Part shown: one piece after another, positions 34,500-43,554 of the stretch | How the letters are laid out: every line of letters begins with the position of its first letter | Position numbering within the stretch: the stretch's first letter is position 1 | Assembly: GCA_002384855.1 (NCBI GenBank) | Contig: DGBP01000006.1 | Location: 31,757-95,756, forward strand | Source: Nocardioidaceae bacterium UBA4001 | GTDB lineage: Bacteria > Actinomycetota > Actinomycetes > Propionibacteriales > Nocardioidaceae | DNA: 64,000 bases | Reading direction: 5' to 3' | Made by a program: the position numbers and the translations under genes | Notes under the pieces: generated by a model | What the model was told of the DNA's origin: nothing | What the model saw: the letters and a program-made list of their open reading frames with translations, nothing else | The model's database searches: none

Positions 34500-35270
34500 G
34501 TGCTGCCGACCGTGTCCGCGACCCGCTACGTCGCGCCGCTGCGCGAGGGCGGCTCGTTGCCGGGGATCGTCGAGGCAGACGACCTCGGCACCTACGTCTG
34601 CAAGTTCCGGGGCGCCGGACAGGGCCTGAAGGTCCTCGTCGCCGAGGTGGTCGTGGGTGAGCTCGGCCGTCGCCTGGGCATCCACACACCCGACCTCGTG
34701 GCGGTGCGCCTGGATGCGGCGATCGGTCGCTACGAGGCCGACGAGGAGGTGCAGGACCTCCTGACCGCGAGCGTCGGGCTGAACCTCGGGGTGGATTTTC
34801 TCCCCGGCTCGTTCGGCTTCGACTCCGGCTGCTCGCCCGACCCGGAGGCGGCGGCGCGGATCCTGTGGCTCGACGCGCTCACGGCCAACGTCGACCGGAG
34901 CTGGCGCAACCCGAACCTCCTGGTGTGGCACAAGGAGCTGTGGGCCATCGACCACGGTGCCTGCCTGTACTTCCACCACAGCTGGGCCGGAGGCCTCACC
35001 GGTCCCGAGCGCTTCGCCCACCAGCCCTACGACGTCTCGGACCATGTCCTGGGCGCCTTCCTGCCCGGTGTCGCGGCCGTGGACGCCGAGCTCGCCCCCA
35101 AGGTCACCGAGGGCCTCCTGCGCGAGGTCGTCGGACAGGTTCCCGAGGACTGGCTCGAGGTGCCCCCGGGCGCCTCGGGGGCCGACGACGTGCGTGACGC
35201 CTACGTCGGCTTCCTCCTCGCGCGCGTCGCCGGGGAGCGGTCGTGGCTGCCCCAGGAGAGCGCCGCATGA
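34500..35270 (+). CDS. HipA-like kinase
   Basis: A 256-residue compact HipA-related protein kinase. The N-terminal lobe has the TYVCKFRGAGQG segment (probable ATP-binding Lys) and the C-terminal lobe carries LDALTANVDRSWRNPNLLV (catalytic Asp and metal-binding Asn) and LWAIDHGACL (DFG-like). It lacks the N-terminal subdomain of full HipA (about 440 aa), and no HipB-like helix-turn-helix gene adjoins. Its stop overlaps the start of a DUF3037 gene by 4 bp, a recurring pairing whose function I do not know. HipA toxins phosphorylate translation proteins; the target here is unknown. Confidence 0.85.
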   Translation: MLPTVSATRYVAPLREGGSLPGIVEADDLGTYVCKFRGAGQGLKVLVAEVVVGELGRRLGIHTPDLVAVRLDAAIGRYEADEEVQDLLTASVGLNLGVDFLPGSFGFDSGCSPDPEAAARILWLDALTANVDRSWRNPNLLVWHKELWAIDHGACLYFHHSWAGGLTGPERFAHQPYDVSDHVLGAFLPGVAAVDAELAPKVTEGLLREVVGQVPEDWLEVPPGASGADDVRDAYVGFLLARVAGERSWLPQESAA

Positions 35271-35647
35271 GCGCCATGGGGTTCCAGTACGTCGTCCTCC
35301 GGTGCGTGCCGAGGGTGGACCGCGAGGAGTTCGTGAACGTCGGGGTCGTGCTCTACTGCCAGCAGGCCGACTTCATCGATGCCCGCTGCCACGTGGACCG
35401 GGACCGGCTCAGGTCGCTCGCGCCCGACCTCGACCTGGACGCCGTCGAGTCGGCCCTGGCGACGGTCGAGGCGGTCTGTCGGGGGGACCGGACGGCCGGG
35501 GCAGCGGGCCGCACCCCGCTCGGCACGAGGTTCGGCTTCCTCAGCGCGCCCCGGTCGACCGTCGTACAACCCGGGCCGATCCACGGCGGCCTGACCACCG
35601 ACCCCGCCGCCCAGCTCGACCACCTCCTGGACCGACTCGTCCGCTGA
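35267..35647 (+). CDS. DUF3037 protein coupled to HipA-like kinase
   Basis: A 126-residue protein starting MSAMGFQYVVLRCVPRVDRE followed by EFVNVGVVLYC, the diagnostic N-terminal block of DUF3037, with helices around LDLDAVESALATVEAVCRG. It has no known catalytic motif. The ATGA overlap with the HipA-like gene means stoichiometric co-translation, so the two products probably form a complex. A regulator or antitoxin role for DUF3037 is plausible but unproven. Confidence 0.88.
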   Translation: MSAMGFQYVVLRCVPRVDREEFVNVGVVLYCQQADFIDARCHVDRDRLRSLAPDLDLDAVESALATVEAVCRGDRTAGAAGRTPLGTRFGFLSAPRSTVVQPGPIHGGLTTDPAAQLDHLLDRLVR

Positions 35648-35706
35648 GCCCTCGGCCGGGTCGTGTCGCCGGACAGGTCGGGAGGTTCGGCCCTGGTTGG
35701 AGCCTT

Positions 35707-35734
35707 CTGCGTCCACGAACCTGGACGCAGGAGG
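35707..35734 (+). promoter_or_regulatory. Hairpin abutting a Shine-Dalgarno sequence
   Basis: CTGCGTCC and GGACGCAG (8-bp arms, 8-nt loop) end inside the AGGAGG of the following membrane-protein gene, so folding of the leader would occlude its first bases. Confidence 0.4.
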
Positions 35735-35740
35735 TGTGTC

Positions 35741-36109
35741 ATGTCCACAGTTCACCGCGCCGAGAAGGTGTCCGGCACCCGCCGCCCCGACCGGGACCTG
35801 CTGCTCGCCTGGGTCGCCATGGGATTCACGGTCGGCCTGGTTGCCCTCATGCCGATGGTCCCCTCCGTCGCCGAGACATGGGGGGCCGACATCGAGGGCG
35901 CGCCGTTCCTGTCAGCTCTGGCTTATCTCGCTGGTTTCGTGCTTGTGGTGGACACCTTCGCGGTCGCCGCGATCGTGCTCGGCGGGCGCGCCACCAGGGC
36001 GGGCAGGCGGTCCGGCAGGGTTCCTCAGGTCGTCAGTGCCGTCGCGGGTGGGTTCATCACGGTGCTGATGCTGCTGGCGGGGGTTGCCCACCTGCTCGGC
36101 ATGGAGTGA
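35741..36109 (+). CDS. Small integral membrane protein
   Basis: A 122-residue protein with three hydrophobic helices (LLLAWVAMGFTVGLVALMPM, FLSALAYLAGFVLVVDTFAV and VVSAVAGGFITVLMLLAGVA regions), a basic N-terminus and a basic cytoplasmic loop (RATRAGRRSGR). I do not recognise a family. ATG 35741 follows an AGGAGG partly buried in a hairpin. It converges on lpdA; a GC hairpin lies between. Confidence 0.75.
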   Translation: MSTVHRAEKVSGTRRPDRDLLLAWVAMGFTVGLVALMPMVPSVAETWGADIEGAPFLSALAYLAGFVLVVDTFAVAAIVLGGRATRAGRRSGRVPQVVSAVAGGFITVLMLLAGVAHLLGME

Positions 36110-36155
36110 GGTGGTGGGAGGCGGTCAGTCGTCGGGGCGGCAGCGGCCCTCGAGG

Positions 36156-36175
36156 GCCGGCGTCGGCTCGCCGGC
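36156..36175. terminator. GC hairpin between convergent genes
   Basis: GCCGGCG and CGCCGGC around a 6-nt loop, directly preceded by the 14-bp palindrome GGCCCTCGAGGGCC. It is placed to stop transcription of both the small membrane protein gene and lpdA. Confidence 0.5.
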
Positions 36176-36223
36176 CACCGCGCGGCTGGCCAGGCATGCG
36201 GGTGAGAGCGCGTCGTACCGACG

Positions 36224-37618
<1,395 letters not shown>

Positions 37619-37625
37619 GGGTCAG

Positions 37626-37631
37626 AGACTA
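37626..37631 (-). promoter_or_regulatory. Putative -10 box of lpdA
   Basis: TAGTCT on the minus strand, 7 nt before the ATG at 37618. Confidence 0.5.
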
Positions 37632-37713
37632 CCCATCCCCTCCGCCGTCATACGGGTGCCTCCCGATGGTGGTCGGGCGGCCGGTCCGAGGTCGGGCGGC
37701 GGGTCCGGGCAGG

Positions 37714-38457
37714 TCACACCGGGACGAGCTCGACCGCCCCGACGGCGTACCGCGCCAGCAGAGTGCGGGCGACCTCCGGGTCGGCACCGAGTGGTGCGGA
37801 GACAGCGACCGCCCCTGCCTCGACGGCGAGCTCGGCGGCCCTGTCGTGAAGCGGGCCGGGCGCCAGGAACAGCGAACCGACCGCGACGTGGCGCCGGCCC
37901 TCCTTGCGGAACTGGCGCACGGCCTCGCCGGTGGCCGGGGGCGCGGCCTCGGCGTACGCCGCGACGGTCGGCAGCCGGTGCCTGGTGCCCCAGAGGCGGG
38001 CCAGCCGCGCGACCGCCTGGTTGGCGAGTGGGTCGACCGAGCCGGCCGCGGCGAGCACGAGCGCGTCGAGCTCGCGGACCCGCGCATCCTTCAGGGCAGT
38101 GCGCAGACGTCGGTCGAGGACCTCGAGGAAGACCGCCTCGAGCCCGAGGATCTCGCTGGCACGGACCCGGAGGCCGGGGTGCTTGGCCTCGGCGGCGGCC
38201 ACCGCCTCGGGGATCTCGTGTCGAGCCTGGTCACCCTCGGTCAGCATGAGCGGCACGACCACGATCTCGTCGTAGCCGGCCCGGACGAGCCTGTCGACCA
38301 CGGTCGCGAACGTCGGCTTGGCGTGGTGCAGGAACGCCGGCTCGATGCGGAGGTCCGGGCGCATGTCGCGGACCTCGGCGCAGAGGGCCTTGAGGGTGTG
38401 CGCGGAACTGCTGTCGCGGCTTCCCTGCGCCAGGGCCACCAGTGCGGGTGCGGTCAT
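37714..38457 (-). CDS. CbiX/SirB-like sirohydrochlorin chelatase
   Basis: A 247-residue protein with two tandem CbiX-like halves. The first begins ALVALAQGSRD (metal-site region) and has the PAFLHHAKPTFATVV and EIVVVPLMLTEGDQ blocks; the second repeats the fold with LVLAAAGSVDP and VAVGSLFLAPGPLHDR. These enzymes insert Fe or Co into sirohydrochlorin for siroheme or cobalamin. No cys or cob genes adjoin, so the metal is uncertain. ATG 38457 with GGAG 7 nt upstream. Confidence 0.88.
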   Translation of the reverse strand: MTAPALVALAQGSRDSSSAHTLKALCAEVRDMRPDLRIEPAFLHHAKPTFATVVDRLVRAGYDEIVVVPLMLTEGDQARHEIPEAVAAAEAKHPGLRVRASEILGLEAVFLEVLDRRLRTALKDARVRELDALVLAAAGSVDPLANQAVARLARLWGTRHRLPTVAAYAEAAPPATGEAVRQFRKEGRRHVAVGSLFLAPGPLHDRAAELAVEAGAVAVSAPLGADPEVARTLLARYAVGAVELVPV

Positions 38458-38810
38458 GAGCGGGCTCCATCTCGTGAGTGACGCACAATCGTCGACCACC
38501 CGACGCCCTTGTCGAGACGTTGCATGCCGGCGACCGCGCGCCGGGGCTGACTGAGGATCAGACGGCGCGCACAGGCATGCACATCGTGCTGCGGGTACGC
38601 CCGAGGCCGGCGTGACGGAGGGCCACGGCGTACTCGGAGGTGCCAGCAGTGATCATGGACAGGAGTCTCACCTGCCGGACGCCTTTCCCACAAATGGAGG
38701 TCTCATGTCGTGAGACGAACGTCCGCGATGTGGACGACCATGCGCGTGCAGCCGTGGCGGACAAGCCACCGGCTGCACCGGCGCCGCTGCAATTCACTAG
38801 GGTGACACCC
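38458..38810. other. 353-bp divergent intergenic region upstream of glyA and cbiX-like gene
   Basis: I see no gene here that I can support. It holds a small inverted repeat GTCTCA-TGTCG-TGAGAC (38700-38716), a short plus-strand open frame beginning [16 protein letters not shown] at 38656 that runs into the glyA frame, and a short minus-strand frame ending CMPVRAV. A leader peptide or glyA-controlling RNA is possible but nothing resembles the glycine riboswitch. Confidence 0.35.
38798..38803 (+). promoter_or_regulatory. Putative -10 box of glyA
   Basis: TAGGGT, seven bases, then the ATG at 38811; leaderless arrangement. Confidence 0.5.
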
Positions 38811-40292
38811 ATGACCGAGCCGACCCCAGGGATCTCCGCTTCCTCGACCGGTGGCGACCTCGCCGCCACCGCCAGCACCGCCTACAGCTCCGCCTTGGAG
38901 GTCGTCTCCTCGGTGGAACCGCGGATCGCCGACGCGATCCGCGCCGAGCTGAGCGACCAGCGCTCCTCGCTGAAGCTGATCGCCAGTGAGAACTACGCCT
39001 CGCCGGCGGTGCTCCTCACGATGGGGAACTGGTTCAGCGACAAGTACGCCGAGGGCACGATCGGTCATCGCTTCTACGCCGGTTGCCAGAACGTCGACAC
39101 CGTCGAGTCGATCGCCGCCGAGCATGCCCGAGAGCTCTTCGGGGCGGAGTACGCCTACGTCCAGCCGCACTCCGGCATCGATGCGAACCTCGTGGCCTTC
39201 TGGTCGATCCTCGCGCACCGGGTGGAGACGCCCGGTCTCCAGAAGTACGGCGCCAAGTCGGTCAACGACCTCACCGAGGGCGACTGGGAGGACCTGCGTC
39301 ACGAGTTCGGCAACCAGCGGATGCTCGGCATGTCCCTGGACGCCGGCGGCCACCTGACCCACGGCTTCCGCCCGAACATCAGCGGCAAGATGTTCCACCA
39401 GCGCAGCTACGGCACCGACCCCGAGACCGGGCTGCTCGACTACGACAGGGTGGCCGAGGCGGCCCGTGAGTTCAGGCCGCTGGTGCTCATCGCCGGCTAC
39501 TCCGCCTACCCGCGGCGTGTGAACTTCGCGAAGATGCGCGAGATCGCCGACGAGGTGGGTGCCACGCTCATGGTCGACATGGCGCATTTCGCCGGTCTCG
39601 TCGCGGGCAAGGTGTTCTCCGGTGACGAGGACCCGGTCCCGCACGCACACGTGGTCACGACCACCACCCACAAGTCGCTCCGCGGCCCTCGCGGCGGTCT
39701 CGTCCTGGCGACCGAGGAGTACGCCCCGTCCGTCGACCGGGGGTGCCCGATGGTGCTCGGCGGCCCGCTGTCGCACGTGATGGCCGCCAAGGCGGTGGCG
39801 CTGGCAGAGGCGCGCCGGCCGTCCTTCGCGGGCTACGCCCAGGACATCGCCGACAACGCCCAGTCGCTGGCCGAGGGCTTTCTCACGAGGGGTGCGAACC
39901 TCGTGACGGGCGGCACGGACAACCACCTCGTGCTCCTCGACGTGACGAGCTTCGGTCTCACCGGACGGCAGGCGGAGTCGGCGCTCCTCGACGCCGGCGT
40001 CGTGACCAACCGCAACTCGGTGCCCGCCGACCCCAACGGGGCGTGGTACACCTCGGGCATCCGGTTCGGCACGCCCGCCCTGACCTCGCGGGGTTTCGGT
40101 GCGGACGAGTTCGACCGGGTGGCCGAGCTGGTGGTCGACGTACTCTCCAGCACCGAGCCGAAGCTGACCAAGGACGGCAACCGGTCCAAGGCCAACTACA
40201 CCCTCGCCGACGGCGTCGCCGACCGCACCAGGGCGGCGTCCGCGGAGATGCTCGACAAGTTCCCGCTCTACCCCGGTCTCGAGCTCACCTGA
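38811..40292 (+). CDS. glyA: Serine hydroxymethyltransferase, long form
   Basis: A 493-residue SHMT, about 70 residues longer than the common bacterial form because of an N-terminal extension and a central insertion (the [20 protein letters not shown] region). The PLP lysine is in [16 protein letters not shown], and [15 protein letters not shown] and [13 protein letters not shown] are the substrate blocks. It interconverts serine and glycine with tetrahydrofolate. ATG 38811 was chosen from the TAGGGT box; an upstream in-frame extension is unlikely. Confidence 0.96.
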   Translation: MTEPTPGISASSTGGDLAATASTAYSSALEVVSSVEPRIADAIRAELSDQRSSLKLIASENYASPAVLLTMGNWFSDKYAEGTIGHRFYAGCQNVDTVESIAAEHARELFGAEYAYVQPHSGIDANLVAFWSILAHRVETPGLQKYGAKSVNDLTEGDWEDLRHEFGNQRMLGMSLDAGGHLTHGFRPNISGKMFHQRSYGTDPETGLLDYDRVAEAAREFRPLVLIAGYSAYPRRVNFAKMREIADEVGATLMVDMAHFAGLVAGKVFSGDEDPVPHAHVVTTTTHKSLRGPRGGLVLATEEYAPSVDRGCPMVLGGPLSHVMAAKAVALAEARRPSFAGYAQDIADNAQSLAEGFLTRGANLVTGGTDNHLVLLDVTSFGLTGRQAESALLDAGVVTNRNSVPADPNGAWYTSGIRFGTPALTSRGFGADEFDRVAELVVDVLSSTEPKLTKDGNRSKANYTLADGVADRTRAASAEMLDKFPLYPGLELT

Positions 40293-40299
40293 GCCCTCG

Positions 40300-40497
40300 T
40301 AGACCGACATGCGCCAGCCATGCACGGTCAGCAGGTTGTAGCGGCGGCAGTCGCGCTTCAGCGCCTCGCGCCCGCCGTGTCACTCGAACGAGTCTGAGGG
40401 CGCGGTCCACCTCTGCCCTGGAGGTCAGCTTGATCAGCGCAGCTCGCGTTGCGGCGCCGCCGGCGCGACGGAGCATCTGTTCGACCGTGAAAGTCAC
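40300..40497 (-). pseudogene. Remnant of AbiEi-N/DUF559 protein
   Basis: The minus-strand frame starting at the GTG at 40497 reads FTVEQMLRRAGGAATRAALI and KLTSRAEVDRALR, the helix-turn-helix start of actinobacterial AbiEi-like/DUF559 proteins. After about 48 residues the frame shifts into ALKRDCRRYNLLTVHGWRM, the C-terminal block of the DUF559 endonuclease-like domain. Some 200 residues in between are missing, so this is an internally deleted, frameshifted remnant. Similar words (GTAGACCGACATGCGCC and GTACACCGACATGCGCA) lie near 40300 and 40550. Confidence 0.65.
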
Positions 40498-40652
40498 GGC
40501 CCCCAGCCTGCCGATCTGCCGCCTTGTCCGTCGGACGCCATCCACAGGTACGTACACCGACATGCGCAAGTCCTCCTCCGCTACCCGCTACAGGTGGCGC
40601 TGAGGCCCGCGACGGACTGGTGCAGGTCGGCGTACGACTGACGGGACCGCCG

Positions 40653-42287
40653 TCAGACGGTGGGGGTGGTCCGCTCGACGATGGCGCGCAGGTCGACGCC
40701 GCGGGGGAGCATGCCCATCGTGCCGCCGTACTCCGCCCCGAGCCGGGTCGCGCAGAAGGCGTCGGCGACTGCCGCGGGGGCGTACCGGACGAGCAGCGCG
40801 CCCTGGAGCACCGCGGCCATCTGCCCGGCGAGCCGGCGGGCACGCATCTCGAGGTCGGAGGTGTCGGCGAGCTGCTCGAGCACCCCCTCGATGGCTCGGT
40901 CGAGCAGAGGGTCTGCACCTCGCGCTCGACCGACCTCGACGATCCACGCGTCGAGGGCCTCGGGCTCCCGTGACAGGGCCCGCAGGACGTCGAGCGCGTT
41001 GACGTTGCCCGAGCCCTCCCAGATGGAGTTCAGCGGCGACTCCCGGAAGAGCAGCGGCATCACCGACTCCTCGACATAGCCGTTGCCGCCGAGACACTCG
41101 AGCGCCTCGGCGACCATCATCGGGGTCCGCTTGCAGACCCAGAACTTCGACAGTGGAAGGGCGATCCGGCGGAAGGCCTGCTCGTGAGGGTCGTCGGCGG
41201 CGTCGACGGCGGCGGCCAGGCGGATCGACAGGGCGGTCGCCGCCTCGGCCTCTACGGCGAGGTCGGCGACGACGTTCTGCATGAGGGGCTTGTCCGCCAG
41301 CACCCCGCCGAATGCGGAGCGGTGCGCGACGTGCCAGGACGCCTCTGCGACGGCGCGGCGCATCAGGGCGGTGGACCCCAGGACGGTGTCGAGCCGTGTG
41401 GCGGCGACCATCTCGATGATCGTCCGGACGCCGCGGCCCTCGTCGCCGAGGCGCTGCGCCCACGTTCCCTGGAACTCCAGCTCTGAGGAGGCGTTGGACC
41501 GGTTGCCGAGCTTGTCCTTGAGGCGCATGACGTCGAGCCGGTTGCGTGTGCCGTCGGGCAGCACCCGGGGCACGAGGAAGCAGGTCAGTCCGCCGGGCGC
41601 CTGCGCGAGCACGAGGAACACGTCGTTCATCGGCGCGGAGGTGAACCACTTGTGGCCGTGCAGGGTGTACTCGCCCTCGGCGGCCGCCGGTCGTGCCTCG
41701 GTCACGTTGGTGCGGACGTCGGAGCCGCCCTGCTTCTCGGTCATCCCCATGCCGGCCAGCGCTCCGGTCTTCCCCGACACGGCGCGCACCCCGAAGTCGT
41801 ACGACGTCGCGGCGAGGTGCGGGGTCCACTCCTTGGCGATCGCGTCGTCGGCCCGAAGCGCGGGTACGGCGGCGTACGTCATCGAGATCGGGCAGGCGTG
41901 GCCCGGCTCGGTCTGGGACCATGCGACGAAGCCGGCCGCCCGTCGTACATGGGCGTGCGGGGAGTCCGACACCCAGGGCGCGGCCTGGAGGCCGTGGCCG
42001 ACCGCACGCTCCATGAGCCAGTGGTACGACGGGTGGAACCGCACCTCGTCGACGCGGTTGCCGTACCTGTCGAAGGGGACCAGCTCGGGCTCGAACCGGT
42101 TGGCGGTCAGGCCGTGCTCGCGTGCCTCCTCGGAGCCCGCCTCGACCCCCAGCGCGACCAGGTCGTCCACGACCTCCCGGGACGCGTGCCGCTCCACCGC
42201 CTCGACCAGGGCGTGGTCGGCGAGTACGACGTTGTGGCCCACCAGCGGCGGGGCCTGGTTCGTGGCTACCCGGTTGTCGACGCTCAT
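40653..42287 (-). CDS. AidB-like acyl-CoA dehydrogenase
   Basis: A 544-residue flavoprotein of the long AidB branch of acyl-CoA dehydrogenases, which binds DNA or an unknown acyl substrate in the alkylation response. MGMTEKQGGSDVRTN, HGHKWFTSAPMNDVF, RLGDEGRGVRTIIEM and the late ECLGGNGYVEE and IWEGSGNVNALD blocks are characteristic. Its ATG and that of the divergent yihY gene are separated by just 17 bp with overlapping -10 boxes. Confidence 0.9.
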   Translation of the reverse strand: MSVDNRVATNQAPPLVGHNVVLADHALVEAVERHASREVVDDLVALGVEAGSEEAREHGLTANRFEPELVPFDRYGNRVDEVRFHPSYHWLMERAVGHGLQAAPWVSDSPHAHVRRAAGFVAWSQTEPGHACPISMTYAAVPALRADDAIAKEWTPHLAATSYDFGVRAVSGKTGALAGMGMTEKQGGSDVRTNVTEARPAAAEGEYTLHGHKWFTSAPMNDVFLVLAQAPGGLTCFLVPRVLPDGTRNRLDVMRLKDKLGNRSNASSELEFQGTWAQRLGDEGRGVRTIIEMVAATRLDTVLGSTALMRRAVAEASWHVAHRSAFGGVLADKPLMQNVVADLAVEAEAATALSIRLAAAVDAADDPHEQAFRRIALPLSKFWVCKRTPMMVAEALECLGGNGYVEESVMPLLFRESPLNSIWEGSGNVNALDVLRALSREPEALDAWIVEVGRARGADPLLDRAIEGVLEQLADTSDLEMRARRLAGQMAAVLQGALLVRYAPAAVADAFCATRLGAEYGGTMGMLPRGVDLRAIVERTTPTV

Positions 42288-42304
42288 GTCGTTACGGTAG
42301 AGCC
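42288..42304. promoter_or_regulatory. Overlapping bidirectional leaderless promoter
   Basis: The 17-bp gap between two divergent start codons contains TACGGT (42293-42298, plus) and TACCGT (42299-42294, minus), overlapping by five bases. Each box lies exactly 6 nt before its own ATG. No RBS exists on either side, so both transcripts should start at or next to the start codons. Confidence 0.6.
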
Positions 42305-43450
42305 ATGTCAGGGGAGCCGAGGAGGCGGACCGCCTCCCGCCCGTCCCGCTGGGGCCTCGTCCGTGACACGACCTGGCGCCTCGTCGTCTCGACGGTCGGC
42401 ACCTGCTACCGCAACCGCGTCACCGGACTGGCTGCCGAGGCGGCGTTCTTCGCGCTGCTGTCGCTGCCGCCGCTGATCTTCGCGCTCGTGGGGTCGATCG
42501 GCTACGTGTTCGACAGCTTCGACGCGCGGAGCGCGGAGATCCGGGCAGCCGTCATCGAGGCGTCGTCTCGCGTGCTGACCGAGGACACGGTCACCAAGAT
42601 CATCGAGCCGACCCTCACCGACGTCTTCCGAGGCGGGCGGTACGACGTCATCTCGATCGGCTTCGTGCTGGCCCTCTGGTCGGGCTCGCGGGCGCTCAAC
42701 GTCTTCGTCGAGACGATCACGATCATGTACGGCCTCGGCGGGCAGCGCGGTCTCGTCAGGACTCGGATGCTGTCGTTCGTGCTGTACGTGCTCGGCCTGG
42801 TGACCGGAATCGTGACCGCGCCTCTCGTGCTGGCCGGCCCCCGGCTGGTACGGCGGCTGGTGCCCGAGCAGTTCGACTTCGTGAACTCGCTGTACTGGCC
42901 CGCCGTCGCGGTGCTGTCGATCACCTTCCTCGCGACCCTCTACCACGTGTCGGTGCCGGTGCGGACCTCGTGGCGCTACAACCTGCCCGGGGCGACCCTG
43001 ACGTTGGTGCTGTGGGTGCTGGGGTCCTACGTCCTGCGCTGGGCCCTCACCACGACGGCGGGGGAGTCGACCTCGATCTATGGCCCGCTGGCAGCGCCCA
43101 TCGCGGTGCTGCTGTGGCTCTACCTCCTGTCCATCGCGGTGCTCATCGGTGCGGCCGTCAACGCCGCCTTCGACCGGGTCTGGCCGGAGTCGGTGACCGC
43201 CCGGGCGAGGATGGAGCTGGTGCACCGGCTCCGGCTGACCGCTGTGCTGCCGAGGCTGCGCCGGGTCCAGGAGGAACGGCAGCGGTGGGGTCGCGGCGGA
43301 TCGGCGTTCGACCCGGACGAGTACGACGAGTCGGTCGACCACGACGAGCAGGTACGAGCCATCGAGGAGCTCGAGGAGGAGCAGGAGGCCGAGGCGGAGG
43401 CCGGTGCGGTGGCGCCCCCTCGTCCTCCACGGCGCGGCCGGCGGGCCTGA
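42305..43450 (+). CDS. YihY/BrkB-family membrane protein
   Basis: A 381-residue inner-membrane protein with six hydrophobic helices (from AAEAAFFALLSLPPLIFAL to LAAPIAVLLWLYLLSIAVLI), the YihY/BrkB layout. GAAVNAAFDRVWPE marks the end of the conserved part. A long charged, Glu-rich C-terminal tail (about 85 residues, EELEEEQEAEAEAG) is probably cytoplasmic. Older literature linked the family to RNase BN and virulence; its function is unsettled. Two units of the 31-bp repeat follow the stop. Confidence 0.88.
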   Translation: MSGEPRRRTASRPSRWGLVRDTTWRLVVSTVGTCYRNRVTGLAAEAAFFALLSLPPLIFALVGSIGYVFDSFDARSAEIRAAVIEASSRVLTEDTVTKIIEPTLTDVFRGGRYDVISIGFVLALWSGSRALNVFVETITIMYGLGGQRGLVRTRMLSFVLYVLGLVTGIVTAPLVLAGPRLVRRLVPEQFDFVNSLYWPAVAVLSITFLATLYHVSVPVRTSWRYNLPGATLTLVLWVLGSYVLRWALTTTAGESTSIYGPLAAPIAVLLWLYLLSIAVLIGAAVNAAFDRVWPESVTARARMELVHRLRLTAVLPRLRRVQEERQRWGRGGSAFDPDEYDESVDHDEQVRAIEELEEEQEAEAEAGAVAPPRPPRRGRRA

Positions 43451-43458
43451 CCGGGATC

Positions 43459-43506
43459 TGCACACGCGCCGGGTCGGCGGGTTCTGATCTGCACAGGCGC
43501 CGGGTC
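43459..43506 (-). repeat. Two inverted-orientation units of the 31-bp repeat family
   Basis: TGCACACGCGCCGGGTC (43459) and TGCACAGGCGCCGGGTC (43490) are 31 bp apart, each preceded by GATC. The second is the exact complement of GACCCGGCGCCTGTGCA at 24105. They start 9 bp after the yihY stop and precede the rsgA promoter. Confidence 0.85.
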
Positions 43507-43542
43507 GGCGATATTCGGGTGCGGGGGAGGAGCGCGCGGTCA

Positions 43543-43548
43543 TACATT
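43543..43548 (+). promoter_or_regulatory. Putative -10 box of rsgA
   Basis: TACATT, six bases, then the GTG at 43555; leaderless arrangement. Confidence 0.5.
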
Positions 43549-43554
43549 GCGGGC

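Noticed and set aside
36110..36223. Short minus-strand frame ending in GRCRPDD after lpdA
   Set aside because: No start codon in frame and fewer than 35 codons; the palindromes there fit a terminator better.
38558..38716. Possible glycine riboswitch or amino-acid leader peptide upstream of glyA
   Set aside because: No conserved glycine-aptamer stems were visible and the short open frames lack an RBS. The TAGGGT box directly before the glyA ATG points to a leaderless message without room for a leader.
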